DNA of 64,000 nt, from NCBI GenBank assembly GCA_964020155.1, contig OZ026561.1:3105547-3169546 (forward strand), in the 5' to 3' direction. The position numbers and the translations under genes were made by a program. Below are positions 1-37,560 of this stretch, piece after piece (within the stretch, counting starts at the first letter, position 1; each line of letters starts with the position of its first letter). The notes beneath the pieces were generated by a model. That model searched no databases and had not been told where the DNA came from. It saw only the letters and a list, made by a program, of their open reading frames with translations. The DNA is from Chondrilla cf. caribensis. Taxonomy: Eukaryota; Porifera; Demospongiae; Chondrillida; Chondrillidae.

Positions 1-94
1 TCATATTTCATGTGATTGTTTCTTAATGATGTTCGATCTGTATTTCTTCAAAGATGCTTCAATTATATCCTGTTTCACTGTACGTACATACTAG

Positions 95-2910
95 GTTACT
101 CTCTGGCTGATCAGTCTTGGTATAACACTTCTTCTGGGACCCCTGACTTTGAAGTCTTGGAGAATTTACTACATTTTTCACAATCCAAAGCCGAACAAGA
201 AGGTATCCTCGCATACCTTGTCAATTGTAACTGCATGTTGTTTTTATACTGTCTGGCCTGCTAGACCAACCTTGCATGCCCCTGCTCCAAAGCAACTGGG
301 ATGATCTGGAAGCAGTAGGGGATTGGTGAACACCTTTTGACCAATCAGATACACAGTAGCCCCAATCTTCATCAAAAGAGTGCCTATGTGTAAAAATCAT
401 TTTCCCTAATTAACCATAGACTGCAATACTTTTATGTGTCCTCGTTCAATATCAAATATTAAGTGCCTATTACATTGAAACAAAATTTGATTCAAGTTTA
501 AAACTTCAGCTTTTGTGTAGATTTGTCCGCCTAATGTACAAGAAGCCAATTATCACCTATTTATGAGGTCAATTAGTGTGTGCAAAATTGATGAAGATGT
601 ACATGGCTGATATTTTACCCCCACCATTTTGATGATACCTTGCTTCCATCTCTAAATATTCTCGTTGTGAAATAATTTACCATATTTATGATCTTCTGTG
701 ATGTTTGTACTGTGAGTGTATTGAAAGATTATGTGTTGTTTGTAGCCTGTCTGTCTGTCTGCATGCTCGCCAAGTAAAGTAGCTTCCTGTCTTCTAACTG
801 AATTTTGTGATCATCACAGATATTGAAGACTTGGAAACTGTTGCTCATTCTATTCGTACTCATTGCAATTGACCTTTGTGTGCTGACGATTCTGACAGCA
901 ATTCCACAAACGAGGTTCTCTGCCACTGTTGAGCGTCGGGTATGTGTATGTTTGTGTAAGCACCCATGTGCATATTGTGTTTAAGTAGCTGATGTGTTAT
1001 TATGTCGATATTGTATGTACATTTTGATGAAGGTATCATCTTATGGAGATTCGTGTAGGTGCATACCTCAATATTGACATCCCTAACTGTATTAGCTATA
1101 TGTTTTGAATTAAGAATGAGCCATAATCTAGATCAAAGTGATCTGTTCATCAAATTTGGCACTAAAAGGGTTTCATGAGCTCAAACCAGTTGTAAATCAT
1201 GTCAATCACCACTCTTCGCATATTACTCACACAAATGTGTGAGTAATATGCGAAGAGAGAGAGCTCTTAGTCACATTATAATAGAAAAACTGAATCTCAA
1301 CCACAACTCATGTACGCATGCTCATCATAATTGTATCTGTTCATGTTTGTCCATGTTTATTCTCATGCCCCAAACCATGTAGTTCAAGTATGACATTAGT
1401 ATGTAAGTTTGTTGTCTTAACATAATATTTGGCCTATCAAACCTGTGGAGGAATGGGTTGGTCCATAGAGACATATTGATACCTCACATAAGCACAAGTA
1501 TCCAAACCTTTTTTATTGGCAGGATGATGGAGTTTTCTACTTAGTATGTGGAGCATCAAGTACAAATGATCAATATTCGGATCCAGATGCCAACACCATC
1601 ACATTTGTCGTTAAAGTGTTGGTTTTCGGCTACAAAAGTATTTTGGCTTTACTCGGTTTGTTCTTTGCTTTTCAAACTCGCAACATCAAGATGAAGGTTT
1701 TAAGGGAATCTCGACAGACATCTGCTGCCATTTTCGTTTTCTTGGCTGCTGCAATCCTGTTCACTATTTTGCTCATTTTTCTACAAGCGTATCCCGAAAT
1801 TGAGGTCATCTTGTCCGCAATTGTCATTATTACAGCGGGGATAATGATCAACTGCTTCATTTTTCTACCCAAGGTATGCAAGTGATTACTAGATGCACAC
1901 ATGCAGACACACATTGAAACACATACAAAATCACATGCCACATGCACACACATGCATGCACATGCATTTAAACTCATACAAAATCACACATGCCACATGC
2001 ACACACATGTACGCACACAAACACACATGTGCATACATCCACACACATGCCACACCTACATGCATGCATACCTAATTGGCCCACACCCACACCCACACAT
2101 GCACTCATGCTAATTCAAGTTGTCAACTTCACATCTCAGGTGTACTATCTCTGGATAACCAAGCGTAAGAAGAATGACAGTGACAAAGATGATATTGACA
2201 TGTGGTCTGACAGCGATCAAGGAGCTAATCTTCACCAGGCCACCCTAGCCAGTATGCAGAGAGAAATTGATTCCCTTAAAGAACAGTTGACCAAAGCTAA
2301 CAAGGTATTGTTGAAAAATTGTGCACAGTACCCTTCACACAGAGGTTTATGCGGAAACCTACAGAAATTTGGGATTCCTCCTATAAAATAGATTCCTCCT
2401 CCACTAAGGTATTTAACCCATGCTTATTTTCACCATATTCTATAGATGGGGACCGGTCTTAGCTAGTCACACATGTACGAGTTTATTGGCAAGATTTATA
2501 TATGTAATATGGAAAATTTCATACGTATGGGTTCTACCTATGCCGTATCAATGCTACTAGTTGAAGTATTGAAGCTGATATTGGATATGATTTGTGTGAA
2601 GGCATAAATGTTGCCATATCTCGATCTAATGCCTGCTGCTTGAAATATCGATAAATTTGTACCCAAAACATGCCACGTAAAAGTGTGCAATGATAGAGTG
2701 TGCTATATCCCCATGGGCAACTTGTTGTCTCTGTAGAAACCACCAATCCGGGAGTTGAATGAGATTCCCAACATCACACCGTATGAAGAATACACTGATA
2801 AGCAGCTCAAGCATCGCTTTCGGAGTGGTACATGGTCTGTTACTGCGTCTAAAAGTGTACAAGATAGCGAGAGTTTACTGGTCAATGCTGCTGAAACCCC
2901 TGAAGAATAG
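95..2910 (+). CDS. GABA-B-like class C GPCR, 3' half (5 exons, 5'-incomplete)
   Basis: Five exons with GT..AG borders, all phase 0: 95-202, 820-939, 1523-1873, 2140-2304 and 2737-2910 (stop TAG at 2908-2910). They encode 305 residues of the transmembrane and C-terminal part of a metabotropic GABA-B-type receptor. Exon 1 carries TM3 and the second intracellular loop (WLISLGITLLLGPLTLKSWR). Exon 2 carries TM4 and an IPQTRF motif, matching the place where GABA-B receptors have a DPLRRT-like motif. Exon 3 carries TM5-TM7, including GYKSILALLGLFFAFQTRN and FIFLPK at the TM7 end. Exon 4 carries a basic/acidic tail with a heptad segment (MQREIDSLKEQLTKANK) like the coiled coil that GABA-B subunits use to dimerise. 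Exon 5 is an unrecognised cytoplasmic tail ending ETPEE. The ligand-binding domain and TM1-2 must lie before position 1. The ligand cannot be inferred. The family call is firm; each exon border was read by eye. Confidence 0.88.
1212..1257. repeat. Perfect 22-bp palindrome in receptor intron
   Basis: Arms 1212-1233 and 1236-1257 are exact reverse complements separated by two bases, so the transcript or single strand can fold into a 22-bp hairpin. It lies in the intron between receptor exons 820-939 and 1523-1873. It may be a foldback element remnant; no function is evident. Confidence 0.85.
1893..2105. repeat. Degenerate CA/ACATGC-rich tract at duplication edge
   Basis: Imperfect cacacatgc-type repeats fill the intron just before receptor exon 2140-2304. 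The paralogous position in block B is a (CA)n run at 42919-42944. Similarity between the blocks begins at the next bases (catgctaattcaag), so this tract marks one breakpoint of the large duplication. Confidence 0.75.
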
Positions 2911-2991
2911 CAACCCATTGTATATTTACTGAGGCTGCAAGCATTTGTTCTTATGCGAAAAATGATATTATTGATATTATTAGTGTGTGTG

Positions 2992-2994
<3 letters not shown>

Positions 2995-3038
<44 letters not shown>
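2995..3038. repeat. (TG)n microsatellite
   Basis: Uninterrupted TG dinucleotides in the receptor 3' flank. The copy in block B at 43812-43870 sits at the equivalent position. Confidence 0.9.
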
Positions 3039-3039
<1 letters not shown>

Positions 3040-3390
3040 CATGCTTATTATTATGATGGTGTATTATTTGTGGATACTCCACCTACTGTATATATATTTC
3101 CAGCATGATATTATAATAACATTTAATATCCTTATCATAATATATATTATAGATTTGTATAATATTAATTAAGTCAAGCTAAAATATTGTACTAACTGTG
3201 TGTTGACAGTATTGTTGTCCTACTACCATTTATTATAGGAATGCAAATCTGTAATTCATGATCAGCAGCCATTTTAATTGCACATTAACAGTGCATGATG
3301 GATGATATTGAATACAATATTATACATATTATACAATGTCATAAAATTATTATGATTCCTTATAATTGTGTCTAAACATTTATATGAATC

Positions 3391-3396
3391 AATAAA
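3391..3396 (+). terminator. Poly(A) signal AATAAA for the receptor gene
   Basis: This AATAAA is 481 bases after the receptor stop, in a region conserved in block B (AATAAA at 44489-44494). It is the plausible 3'-end signal, though UTR length cannot be confirmed from sequence. Confidence 0.5.
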
Positions 3397-3399
3397 ATA

Positions 3400-4577
3400 A
3401 TAATAATAATTAATATCAATGATACGTGGTAGCTACTTATAATTTTCTTAAATTAAAAGTCCTAATTTTTGTGTAGATTCTAGGTCTCTATTCTAAATAC
3501 AACCTGCATGCTAATTCACAATTACCACTGCTGTTATGCTATACCTACTGGGTATCTGTGTAATAATGGTGAACTATGTATAATATGTTATGCGCATGTA
3601 TAAGTCAACTTTTGTATTCAGTGCAGAAGAAATTGTCTGTTGACTAGTGTTATTAATGATTCACATATCCTTGAATCCTACTTGAAGCAAATGTCTTTTG
3701 ATTGACTATTAGTAATGAGATTGCTAACATTTCAGGTGTAACACTGCTGCCTTCATCACTGTACACACAAGTCAATAAGTCAATACAGACACACGCACGC
3801 ACGCACACATACCGTATTCCCAGACTCACTTCTGTAGCAGGCTTCTGAGCTTGAACTTGAAATTAGGATTTTCAGTTTGGGAATAAGGCCCAAGTTTGCC
3901 CGCCCCGAAGATCGCTATTATTAGTCACGTCTCCCCGCGCTCTACCTTCCTATTCCCGGAGTCTAGCGAGTGAGCTTACGAACTGAAGTTTTGCAGCTCT
4001 TCAACCCTGAGTCTAGTTTCTTCACGTCACCTTCACTTGTCTATTTTGTTCCTTCAGTTTAGATCGCGTTCGTCACTCAGTTATAGCTCTCTCCTTCATG
4101 TCATCGCAGCACGGACCCGTGTAGAATACTCGAACATGGTGAGCTGGTACACTCGACACTTGTACTTTGTTGGTCCTCCATCATTCAGAGGAACTTTACT
4201 GCCCTACTATAAGAAATTGTTCCAACTCTGCGTCATATTCGAGAATTTCCGCTCGTATATACGGAGTCAGTAGTGATTTGCTCCACATACAAGTAGAAGA
4301 GCAGTCGAATTTCTTTTTGAACAATCGATCGCTCGTTTTCAAAAATGAAGATTCGAACTGGAGATTACTTACAAGCCCAGTGTGATAATGGCCCTGTGTG
4401 GTTGTCTGTGTGCCGCTGCTGTCTGCCCTATGATTGACGTAATAATTGACACTAAATTCCGAATTGAAATCAATGCCATCTAAGTTCTGTTTTGAGTTCT
4501 GAGCATTTTTATTCTCTCTCATTAACAACTTCCAGCAATTGTATATTTTAAGTTACTCTGCATGTAGTGTTTCTCGT

Positions 4578-4620
<43 letters not shown>

Positions 4621-5160
4621 CTGTTTCTGTCCGTTTGTCAATTTGAATGTTGCGACATCGTGTCTTGTGACATGAGTGGCTGTGTGGTCGCCTGTGTGCA
4701 GCTGCTGTTTTTAATTTCTTAATTATAATTGGACTTAATCCCTAAGGTAGACATAATAATTAACACTAAATTCCTAATTGAAATAAGTTCTGGTTTGGGT
4801 GTACACCAGGCAGGAGTGGGGTACTCGCAATTGGAGCATTTGTTACCTGGAGATTGATCAAATGTCTGTATACTGTGCTGAATGCCCCAATGTATCCATA
4901 CTACTCTGTGATTGTCACTAAGTCTACCTGGATGGTTAGTGGAGGGCAGGAAGTTAGTGTGGTCAACCAATTCCTTGCAGCTGTGTTGGACTAGACATGG
5001 CCGTTGTAACTTTAGTGGGATATGGAAAGAAACACATCAAGGACATGTCATAGATTTACAATGTAATTTGTAAGTGATCTCAGACCTACTGACGTTGGTG
5101 TCATTGTGCATACCTTCAGCATCAGCACCCTAACTGAGTGTTTGTATATGATAATAATAA
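3400..5160. other. Intergenic spacer with a CpG-containing, promoter-like patch
   Basis: No convincing coding exon. A locally GC- and CpG-rich patch at about 3880-4140 is conserved in block B (44990-45235). It ends in ATG directly followed by GTGAGC (around 4136-4144; same in block B near 45230), resembling a 5' exon that stops at the start codon. No downstream exon was found, because the reading frames in the following 300 bases are not shared between the two copies. A (GT)n run occupies about 4580-4618. The interval is otherwise featureless. Confidence 0.4.
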
Positions 5161-5162
5161 TA

Positions 5163-5865
5163 TATTATTACTTTGTAGATATAATCAGATCCAGCAGTTA
5201 TAGGCTCCACACCATAACACTGTGTATTCAGCCAAGAATCATGTGCTTCATGTCACATTTGACATGAAGAACATGGAGTTCTCCCCTATTAAGTTGAATG
5301 GAATACTTTGTACACACAGTATATGTACATACATATTTTCAAGTTGAGATGTGTAATAAGTTGATCCAAATAGAATTGATATTACAAGGATTATTATGAA
5401 TATACATGACTATAATATACATGTACTGTGTATAATATTATACAGGTACTCTACTATAATAGGGGAATAATATCGACTCAAATTTATTATATATATATAT
5501 ATATATATATATATTGGGCTGAAATCAGTGTGGGGTAATTGTTAGATTTTGTCATCATAATTACCTCGCTGTCATTCTATTTAATAGCTGATTAAAGTAA
5601 AAAAGTAATCCTACACACTGTTGTACAGTGAAGTCTGTGCATTACTTCTTCACGTTCAGATGTAAAGTTATTTAGTATTTTAGTAATAAAATATAACTGA
5701 ACCTTTATGATATTCTATAATATATCAACCCAATTTACCTTGTACAGTCCATTGTAGGAGCATATATTTTGTAGTGAAAAATCCAGTCTTTGTAGGTAGT
5801 GTTTACAGTTATACAGATTCACACTGGAGTTCCTGCAATCTCCTCTAATGAAGGAACAGCCTAAC
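5163..5865 (-). pseudogene. Relic of leishmanolysin (M8) exons
   Basis: Two pieces match internal exons of gene A, in the right order and orientation. Positions 5739-5865 correspond to gene A exon 8 (27344-27462): open reading frame with GCSFIRGDCRNSSVNLYNC and an intact GT donor. Positions about 5163-5290 correspond to exon 10 (26241-26399), but with many changes and no open frame. No other M8 exon is recognisable nearby. This is the remnant of a third leishmanolysin-type gene or of an older duplication. A partial second copy of the exon-8 piece is at 47677-47803. Confidence 0.7.
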
Positions 5866-6049
5866 CTGTATGTGGTAGAGGTTATGGGATGGCTAATGAG
5901 ACCCTTTTGACATGGGGGATGCATTAGTGCTGGGATGATTAATTGATTAGTCAATCTATTGATTTCATTTCAAATCCAATCATCGTTCATAGTGTAAGCC
6001 TATTGATTAATCACCCACAACCTCCACTCCATGGGTTCAATTTTGTACT

Positions 6050-6896
6050 TTAAACGTAGAGCTCGCATATTAAAGGGGGGGTGGTCACACGTTTACGGAG
6101 TTTACAGAACAAAATGGCCGCCTAATGCTTCTCCCTCGAGGAGAAACAATATACATTAACTCGTGCTCTACACAATACAAATTCTCCAAAGTATAATAGA
6201 AGTTGTATGAAGACACAATAGTAATAATAGCACGGTATTTCCGTAAAAAATCGATATCGACATGTGGCATTACGTGTTACCCTTACGAGGAAGTATACAC
6301 GGGAAGAAAATTGCTCTAAAGGAGGCACGGAGATGCTTTGGCGGTTCTGTTTGGGAAAAAGGAAGGTCTAAAATCGTCGGGCGTCAGCTTCGATCGGATT
6401 TATTTGAGAAAAAATTCACTTTCGAACGAATCTGCAGACACCATGCAACTTGAGTAGCGGAAGCTTTGATAACACACAGTGACACTCCACCGTCTTTCTT
6501 CGTGCCATATAGCGAAGGAATTCTCTTCTTCTACAGCTATTCCAGACAGCTAGTGGACGGTAAGCCGTTCGAGTTATACAATACAATGCAATTTCATCGA
6601 AAATAAAATTTCTGCTTGGAAAAGCGATCAACAAAGATCAAAATCAATTGTTTAGTGTATAAACGTGCGTTTTTTTTATTTAGAGTTAGTGCTTGTTAAC
6701 AGCTAACGTTAGGATGAGAAGAAGGCTTTTTAGAAGAGAGCTTCTTTGCGTCCGTTTGAAACTCGCGCTCAATAATGTTTTCACGGTGTGTAACCACCCC
6801 CCCTTTTATAGTCGAATCCCCGACACCTCCGAACACGCGAGACGAAGATTCCGTACACGCTAGCTACGCGTTTATAAAAGCAGGCTCTACGTTTAA
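6050..6896. mobile_element. TTAA-flanked non-autonomous DNA transposon (839 bp)
   Basis: The insert 6054-6892 starts ACGTAGAGC and ends GCTCTACGT, and is flanked on both sides by TTAA (6050-6053 and 6893-6896). Block B has the uninterrupted site with one TTAA (about 47990-48000), proving insertion into block A after duplication, or precise loss from B. A second, nested inverted repeat (GGGGGGGTGGTCACAC near 6075-6090; matching complement near 6785-6805) lies inside. There is no transposase; the internal 63-residue ORF is not recognised. TTAA duplications are typical of the piggyBac and Kolobok superfamilies; the family cannot be settled. Confidence 0.8.
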
Positions 6897-7354
6897 GTGT
6901 ACCTGAAGTGTGTAAAGTCCTATAGATTCCACTTCATGTCTTTGGATGACTTCTCAGTCTAATGAAGTGTTTTTCCCTAATTACTTCTGGTGATTAATTG
7001 ATTAATGAATTGGTTATTATGTACTGATAATTGATTTGAACATTACAGCTCAAGTGTGCACATGCTTATCAGAGGACATTCTATGCCAGAAGCCCCAAAT
7101 ATGATGTGATTTTTTTAACAGCTGAAGCCATTTGCCTATACCTAATACACAGATGTGAGAAATTTCACACATTAATAATAATTGATCTGAATAATAATAA
7201 CTCACACATGTGGTCACAGACCCAATAATAGACTAATTAATGCCCCAAATGCATTGGTTTTGTATTGCTCTCACACACTAATGAGTAATTTAAATTCACT
7301 GTTATTGCAATCTAATTAAATTCTGATTATTTGATTTGTTCCAAAGGCCATGGT

Positions 7355-7653
7355 TCAGAATCTCGTGACAACAGTGAGAGGTTTGCTGAGTTTACCCTTC
7401 CTTGTCATCTGGACAGTGATGCGGTATCTGATGTCTCTCCTCAGACGATGCACGAAGAATGACCTCACAGGCTTGTTCACCTTTGTTTGACGTACCAAAC
7501 TAGGGACTCCAGTGGTGAGGTCAAAGACAGACAATTGGAATCCATCATAATCACAACTGGCTGCATCTTGAGGGATGCTCCAGAGAAGGAACATACCTCC
7601 ATAAGAAGGAAAGACCCTCCTCCTCAGCAGAGCAGGGGACACAGTACCCCAAC
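7355..7653 (-). CDS. Fibronectin-III-like alternative last exon of gene A
   Basis: Acceptor at 7654-7655 (TATGTAG), then 299 nt open to a TGA stop at 7355-7357. The exon enters in phase 1, exactly the phase left by gene A exon 28, so exon 28 could splice here instead of to exon 29. The product would be one FN3-like domain: MFLLWSIPQ (the conserved Trp strand), DYDGFQLSVFD, a YRITVQM strand and a KLSKPLTVVTRF end. Two further copies (48468-48766 and 52806-53104) keep the same length, phase and stop, with few residue changes, so the frame looks maintained. No AATAAA was noticed close downstream. That it is a last exon is inferred; no transcript evidence is available. Confidence 0.65.
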
Positions 7654-7861
7654 CTACATATGTGGAGAATCATTATAATGACATCAAATTATAGTTCTGT
7701 ACTGCATAATAATAATAGAATGATTGGGATAGACATTGTTATAGAAGTAACGGCTATCAGTCAAACTGTTACTGTTAGTCTGAGTGCGATATTGGAACAG
7801 TATTATCTAAATCCGAGGTATAGGGTTTTATATTATATTAAAGTTGTACTTTCTGAGTACG

Positions 7862-7867
7862 TTTATT
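7862..7867 (-). terminator. Poly(A) signal AATAAA for gene A exon 29
   Basis: AATAAA on the minus strand, about 105 bases after the exon 29 stop. It is conserved in block B at 53315-53320. Confidence 0.55.
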
Positions 7868-7972
7868 GCACTCGATATACATAAGTGAACCGGTTTACGT
7901 ATAATTGAGAAAGGTGCACTTCGATTCATACATACATAATATTATACGTCTATATTATATACTCCAACACAC

Positions 7973-33951
<25,979 letters not shown>

Positions 33952-34004
33952 GTCTTCTGACACCTCATGTAAGTCCTTGTATTGACACAGCTACCCCAAT
34001 GTGA

Positions 34005-34012
34005 CTTTTATA
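34005..34012 (-). promoter_or_regulatory. TATA box of gene A
   Basis: TATAAAAG on the minus strand, 54 bases upstream of the gene A ATG (33951), with an ATTGG element just downstream (33996-34000). The spacing would put transcription start near 33975 and give a very short 5' UTR. Confidence 0.6.
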
Positions 34013-34167
34013 GGCAACTGAATAAATATATTCATTGTTCTGACCAAACTGTATTATAATAAGACCATCTTGAAAGGTTTCTGGGAAACATGGGCTAGAC
34101 TACCTACATAGTACTGTACTGGTATGGCATGTATGTGTAGGTACTGAAACATTTAAGTGATGGGTTG

Positions 34168-35197
34168 CAGGCCCGGAGCAAGCAAAATTTCATTGGTCAG
34201 GCCGAAATACTGTCAAATGATTATAATCATATAATATGAGGAAGTGGACTTGCGTAGACCGATAAAATAACACAACATATAACAATGTCATGCAATCTTA
34301 CAATAATGAATTGCTACATTAATTTTAAATTGTAGCAAACAGAATATGAAATTTGAATACGATTATAGTGTAAGAAAAGGCATAATACTGTCCTGGTGAC
34401 ATGCATGCATGGGCTATGAAAATAATATTGTTAAGATGTACCACAATTTTTCAACCTGTGATCAGAATCCCCAACAAAGTCGTTAGCAATATCACTTGAT
34501 TTGAGCATATCGGTAGCAGCTTTGTGTACATGCAATGTCATGAGGTTTGTGGCTTTAGAATTTCTCATTCTGCTTGAATCCCATAAGGCATACGTGGCAG
34601 TATAAGCTACATCATTTGCTTCATCATAGTGGAAGAATGGACACTGCTTGAACCAGGAGTGCTGAAAGGATCGCTGAACAGCGTTCTTCGGGCCATATGA
34701 TCGTTTTGGGAACTTGAAATTCGAGCGGGGCTGGTGGGGAGAACGTGACACTTCAGGAATTTCTGAAATACTACTCGCAGAGGAGTGCCGAAAGGATCGC
34801 TGAACAGCATTGTTCAGGCGATATGATCGTTTTGAGAACTTGAAATTCGAGCGGGGCTGGTGGGGAGAACGTGACACTTCAGGAATCCCTGAAATACTAC
34901 TCGCAGAGATAGAGGAAGCCATTAATCAACAGATATGTAAACGAATACCAGTCAAAGCAAAAAACAAAGCCACAAAAACAGCCGCTGATCTAACTCTCCT
35001 ACAACCACCCGTGGACTTCTGTGTACGTAATAATTTCAATATTGCACAATGACAATATGGCTGATTCACGGGCACAACTACCTAAGATATCGATTGATCT
35101 GTGACAGATTCTTAAAAGGCTAAAATTATTTTTAAGGTAACTTCTGAATATTGGTCAGGCCAAAGCCTGACCAGCCTGACCGGTAGCGCCGGCCCTG
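34168..35197 (-). mobile_element. hAT-like non-autonomous element, copy 1 (1030 bp)
   Basis: Terminal inverted repeats CAGGCCCGGAGC and GCGCCGGCCCTG fit hAT-type ends. A minus-strand ORF (34431-34922, 163 residues) encodes a tandem duplicated segment (two copies of SRSPHQPRSNFKF). This is followed by HSWFKQCPFFHYDEANDVAY, which resembles the TTF-type zinc finger at the N-terminus of hAT-like transposases but has Tyr where the CxxC pair should be (AYTATYA). No transposase core follows. No target duplication is visible. Copy 2, in opposite orientation, is at 39433-40462 and is almost identical. Confidence 0.75.
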
Positions 35198-35209
35198 GTT
35201 ATAACCTGT

Positions 35210-36330
35210 TTCTAAACTGATGCATAAAAAGTACAGATGCCGAAAACAAAGCTCATTTGAATTTTGTGGAATTAAATACATGAATACCTACGCATGTGCC
35301 AACACAGCCAAATCAGTGCATTTCTTCTTTTATTGATCGTGATTGTCTATTTAATCAGGTTTCCTGGGACAAGGTACATGTGACAAGTGTGCATGCATAT
35401 GTGTGTGTGCATGCGTATGTGCAACTTGGGTTTTGAGGGCATTCACTGTAACTTGGTGAGTTATTTTGTTGTTGTGTTATTTAAACAAGTACACAAGGTG
35501 GAAAATATGTATTTCAAGCTGAATGAGGCAGAAATTTTAACTGGATTTATGTGTTGGTGCAAGGGCTATCGGTTTGAATCAATGTAATGCACACTACTTG
35601 AGGTGGCCTAAGTTTGTTGATTCATGCACAGTCCATTAGTTAAGTGAATTAGTGGATGTCAGTAAACAAGTCACATGTATGGCTTGTAACTAAGGAACCA
35701 GGTGGGAACCTGATCTGCTCTGGGAACTCTACTCTTTGATCGTTAATGGGATATATCTGTTTACGGGTTTCTAGTCCAATTAACAGGTGCTCATTGAACA
35801 GGCACACAGTCCTATCCTTGTCATCTGAAGTTGCACACAGTACAATATTATATGCTCCTGTCAACACAGGTATCTGATACTGTTTCAAGTATATTGGAAC
35901 TGTGTGTCTGTTGATCAATTATGTTATACTGAGGATAATTTAACTGTAAACTGATATTATTATTAGTGACAACATATACCCCCATATTCAAGAGTATCTT
36001 GTGATGGATCAGATATAATTATATACATATCAGGGTACATGAGCCGATTGGTGTATTATATACCTTACTTATTTACCTCATTATTAACAAACACAATAGT
36101 ATTGTATCCCTGTCATCTGAACATGCATGATATATTATGTCATGTCTTGTAATGGGATATGTTGACATTACTTTAACATCTAGCTTTGTTGTCCTTTCAC
36201 ATGTAGCTTTGTTCTCCTTCGAGTTCAGTTTGAAGTCTCTGAAGCACTCACAGCTGAATGTCCCAACCTCACTGACACACATGATAGAAAGGGGATCGAA
36301 GATTGGAAGTGTTACAGCATAGCCATAGGT
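35210..36330. pseudogene. Relic fragments of an EGF-array gene
   Basis: On the minus strand, 36198-36283 reads CVSEVGTFSCECFRDFKLNS, clearly related to gene A exon 21, but without its splice donor. About 35757-35800 matches the gene A intron sequence near 15700-15730 (gtccaattaRcaggtRctc). A plus-strand C-N-L-G-F-E-G-I-H-C piece at about 35420-35455 resembles an EGF end. This is a decayed third copy of part of the mosaic gene; the rest of the interval is featureless. Confidence 0.55.
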
Positions 36331-36644
36331 AGAAATTATACATAAATTGCCACACACACACAAACACACACACTCAAACAACATAGTACATATAACCCAT
36401 TATGCATGTTACCTATATTGTGTTAAATTCCTGCCTCGCCGCTTGAAATGTTGGCAAACTGGACAATTTAGGATACTGTTGAGATGCTCGTGTTGTGATT
36501 TTGTCAGCTACCACAATAGGACTGTAAGTCAGGATCAATGCATGAGATACTGAATATATGGAGGACGATAATAAAATAGACTATACTACTGTCTACCAAG
36601 CTGCAGGGTGAATTTTGGTGGACAATCTAGTGCGATACCAAATG

Positions 36645-36690
36645 AATGATGACGTCACGAACACGTGAACGAGAACTCAAAGAAAATGGC
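36645..36690 (+). promoter_or_regulatory. CRE-like TGACGTCA plus AAGATG motif cluster
   Basis: GATGACGTCACG followed by GGCTTACAAGATGCCGCC. The same combination occurs at 52044-52087 (GATGACGTCATCG, then GCTTACAAGATGGC) and near 38909-38957 (ATGACGTCAT, then GACAAGATGG). CRE and YY1-like AAGATGGC motifs are common in animal core promoters. The exon-like ATG at 36864 lies just downstream. Function is inferred. Confidence 0.35.
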
Positions 36691-36863
36691 TTACAAGATG
36701 CCGCCAGGCAGTTTCTCATTAATCATGTTGAATCGCAAACGAACAAGAGTTGTTTGAGTCAGAGATTGGTTACGGATCATCCTTGTCCATCATATCCTGA
36801 TGATGGTGATGGTGTCCTTTGGTTCGTCTGTCTTTTACGTTCTTCGTGTCAACTTAATTGAGA

Positions 36864-36972
36864 ATGGCGGTGGTAGCCATGGCCGACCAAGCAGCGGATA
36901 TACCCAACGCGGGCGGTGCTAACGATACTCGCTCTTGTCACCCCCTGCCCTCTGAGACAACAATCAGTAAGG
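36864..36972 (+). CDS. Possible first coding exon of an unidentified gene
   Basis: ATGGCGGTGGTAGCCATGG opens a frame of 36 codons (MAVVAMADQAADIPNAGG...) running to AAG|GTGAAT, a good donor in phase 0. A decayed copy with changed bases lies at about 40518-40600 (ATGGTGGTGGTAACCATGG). I found no downstream exon that continues the frame, and the peptide is not recognised. It may be a 5' exon of a gene disrupted by the mobile elements here. Confidence 0.3.
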
Positions 36973-37139
36973 TGAATGACGGGCAGTGTGTATGTATTAG
37001 ATATTGTCTACAGAGTGTGCTGTAAAGTTGACATTGTGTACAGAGTGTATGAAGCATTGTATAAGGAGTATGCTGTCGACATGGTAATGATCGATCGATC
37101 GGAAAATAAGTTAATATTTCTCGCCAATATTTCATCCTA

Positions 37140-37444
37140 TTCGATGGTGTGTCAGTGTTAAATTTCATGCCTAGGACATTGCTGAGATGCAAAAATTCAT
37201 CCTACCAACCAGAAAGTATCCTGCCTTTTTTGAATACCATAGAAGTAAATTTTGCTGCCACATATTAATACCATAGGAAATATATGGTATGTAGGTATAT
37301 CCACGGGAAAATGTTGTCCAGTGTGCCTTATGTATGTATGGTGTGTGTGGAAATTGTGGCAAATTCTGGTAGAGACTTCATGTAAGCAAGAGGACCCCTT
37401 ACATGTTCATCAGAAAGGGAGTACCTCAATAGTACTTTAATGTT

Positions 37445-37516
<72 letters not shown>

Positions 37517-37560
37517 TGTGTGTGTGTGTGTGTGTGTGTGTGTATTATGCTTAGGTGTGG
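37140..37560. repeat. Diverged duplicate of 41400-41650, ending in (GT)n
   Basis: The sequence tttcatgcctaggacatt...caaaaattcatcctacc and the following stretch recur at about 41425-41600, each ending in a GT microsatellite (37449-37541 here). With the pair of exon-like copies at 36864 and 40518, this shows that about 0.7 kb on either side of the second hAT-like element was duplicated. Confidence 0.65.

Noticed and set aside
16..264. Plus-strand ORF from position 16 as a coding exon in that frame
   Set aside because: The real receptor exon (95-202) uses a different frame, which gives a TM3-like segment and joins in phase to the next exon.
4196..4528. Minus-strand 110-residue ORF in the spacer
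   Set aside because: The frame is not maintained in the paralogous sequence at 45290-45480, so it is probably incidental.
6262..6453. 63-residue ORF inside the TTAA element as a transposase remnant
   Set aside because: No catalytic motif or similarity to a known transposase can be seen, and the element is short and non-autonomous in form.
34810..35052. 80-residue ORF antisense to the hAT-like element ORF (also 39578-39820)
   Set aside because: It overlaps the longer zinc-finger-like ORF on the opposite strand, has no recognisable domain, and is duplicated only because the element is.
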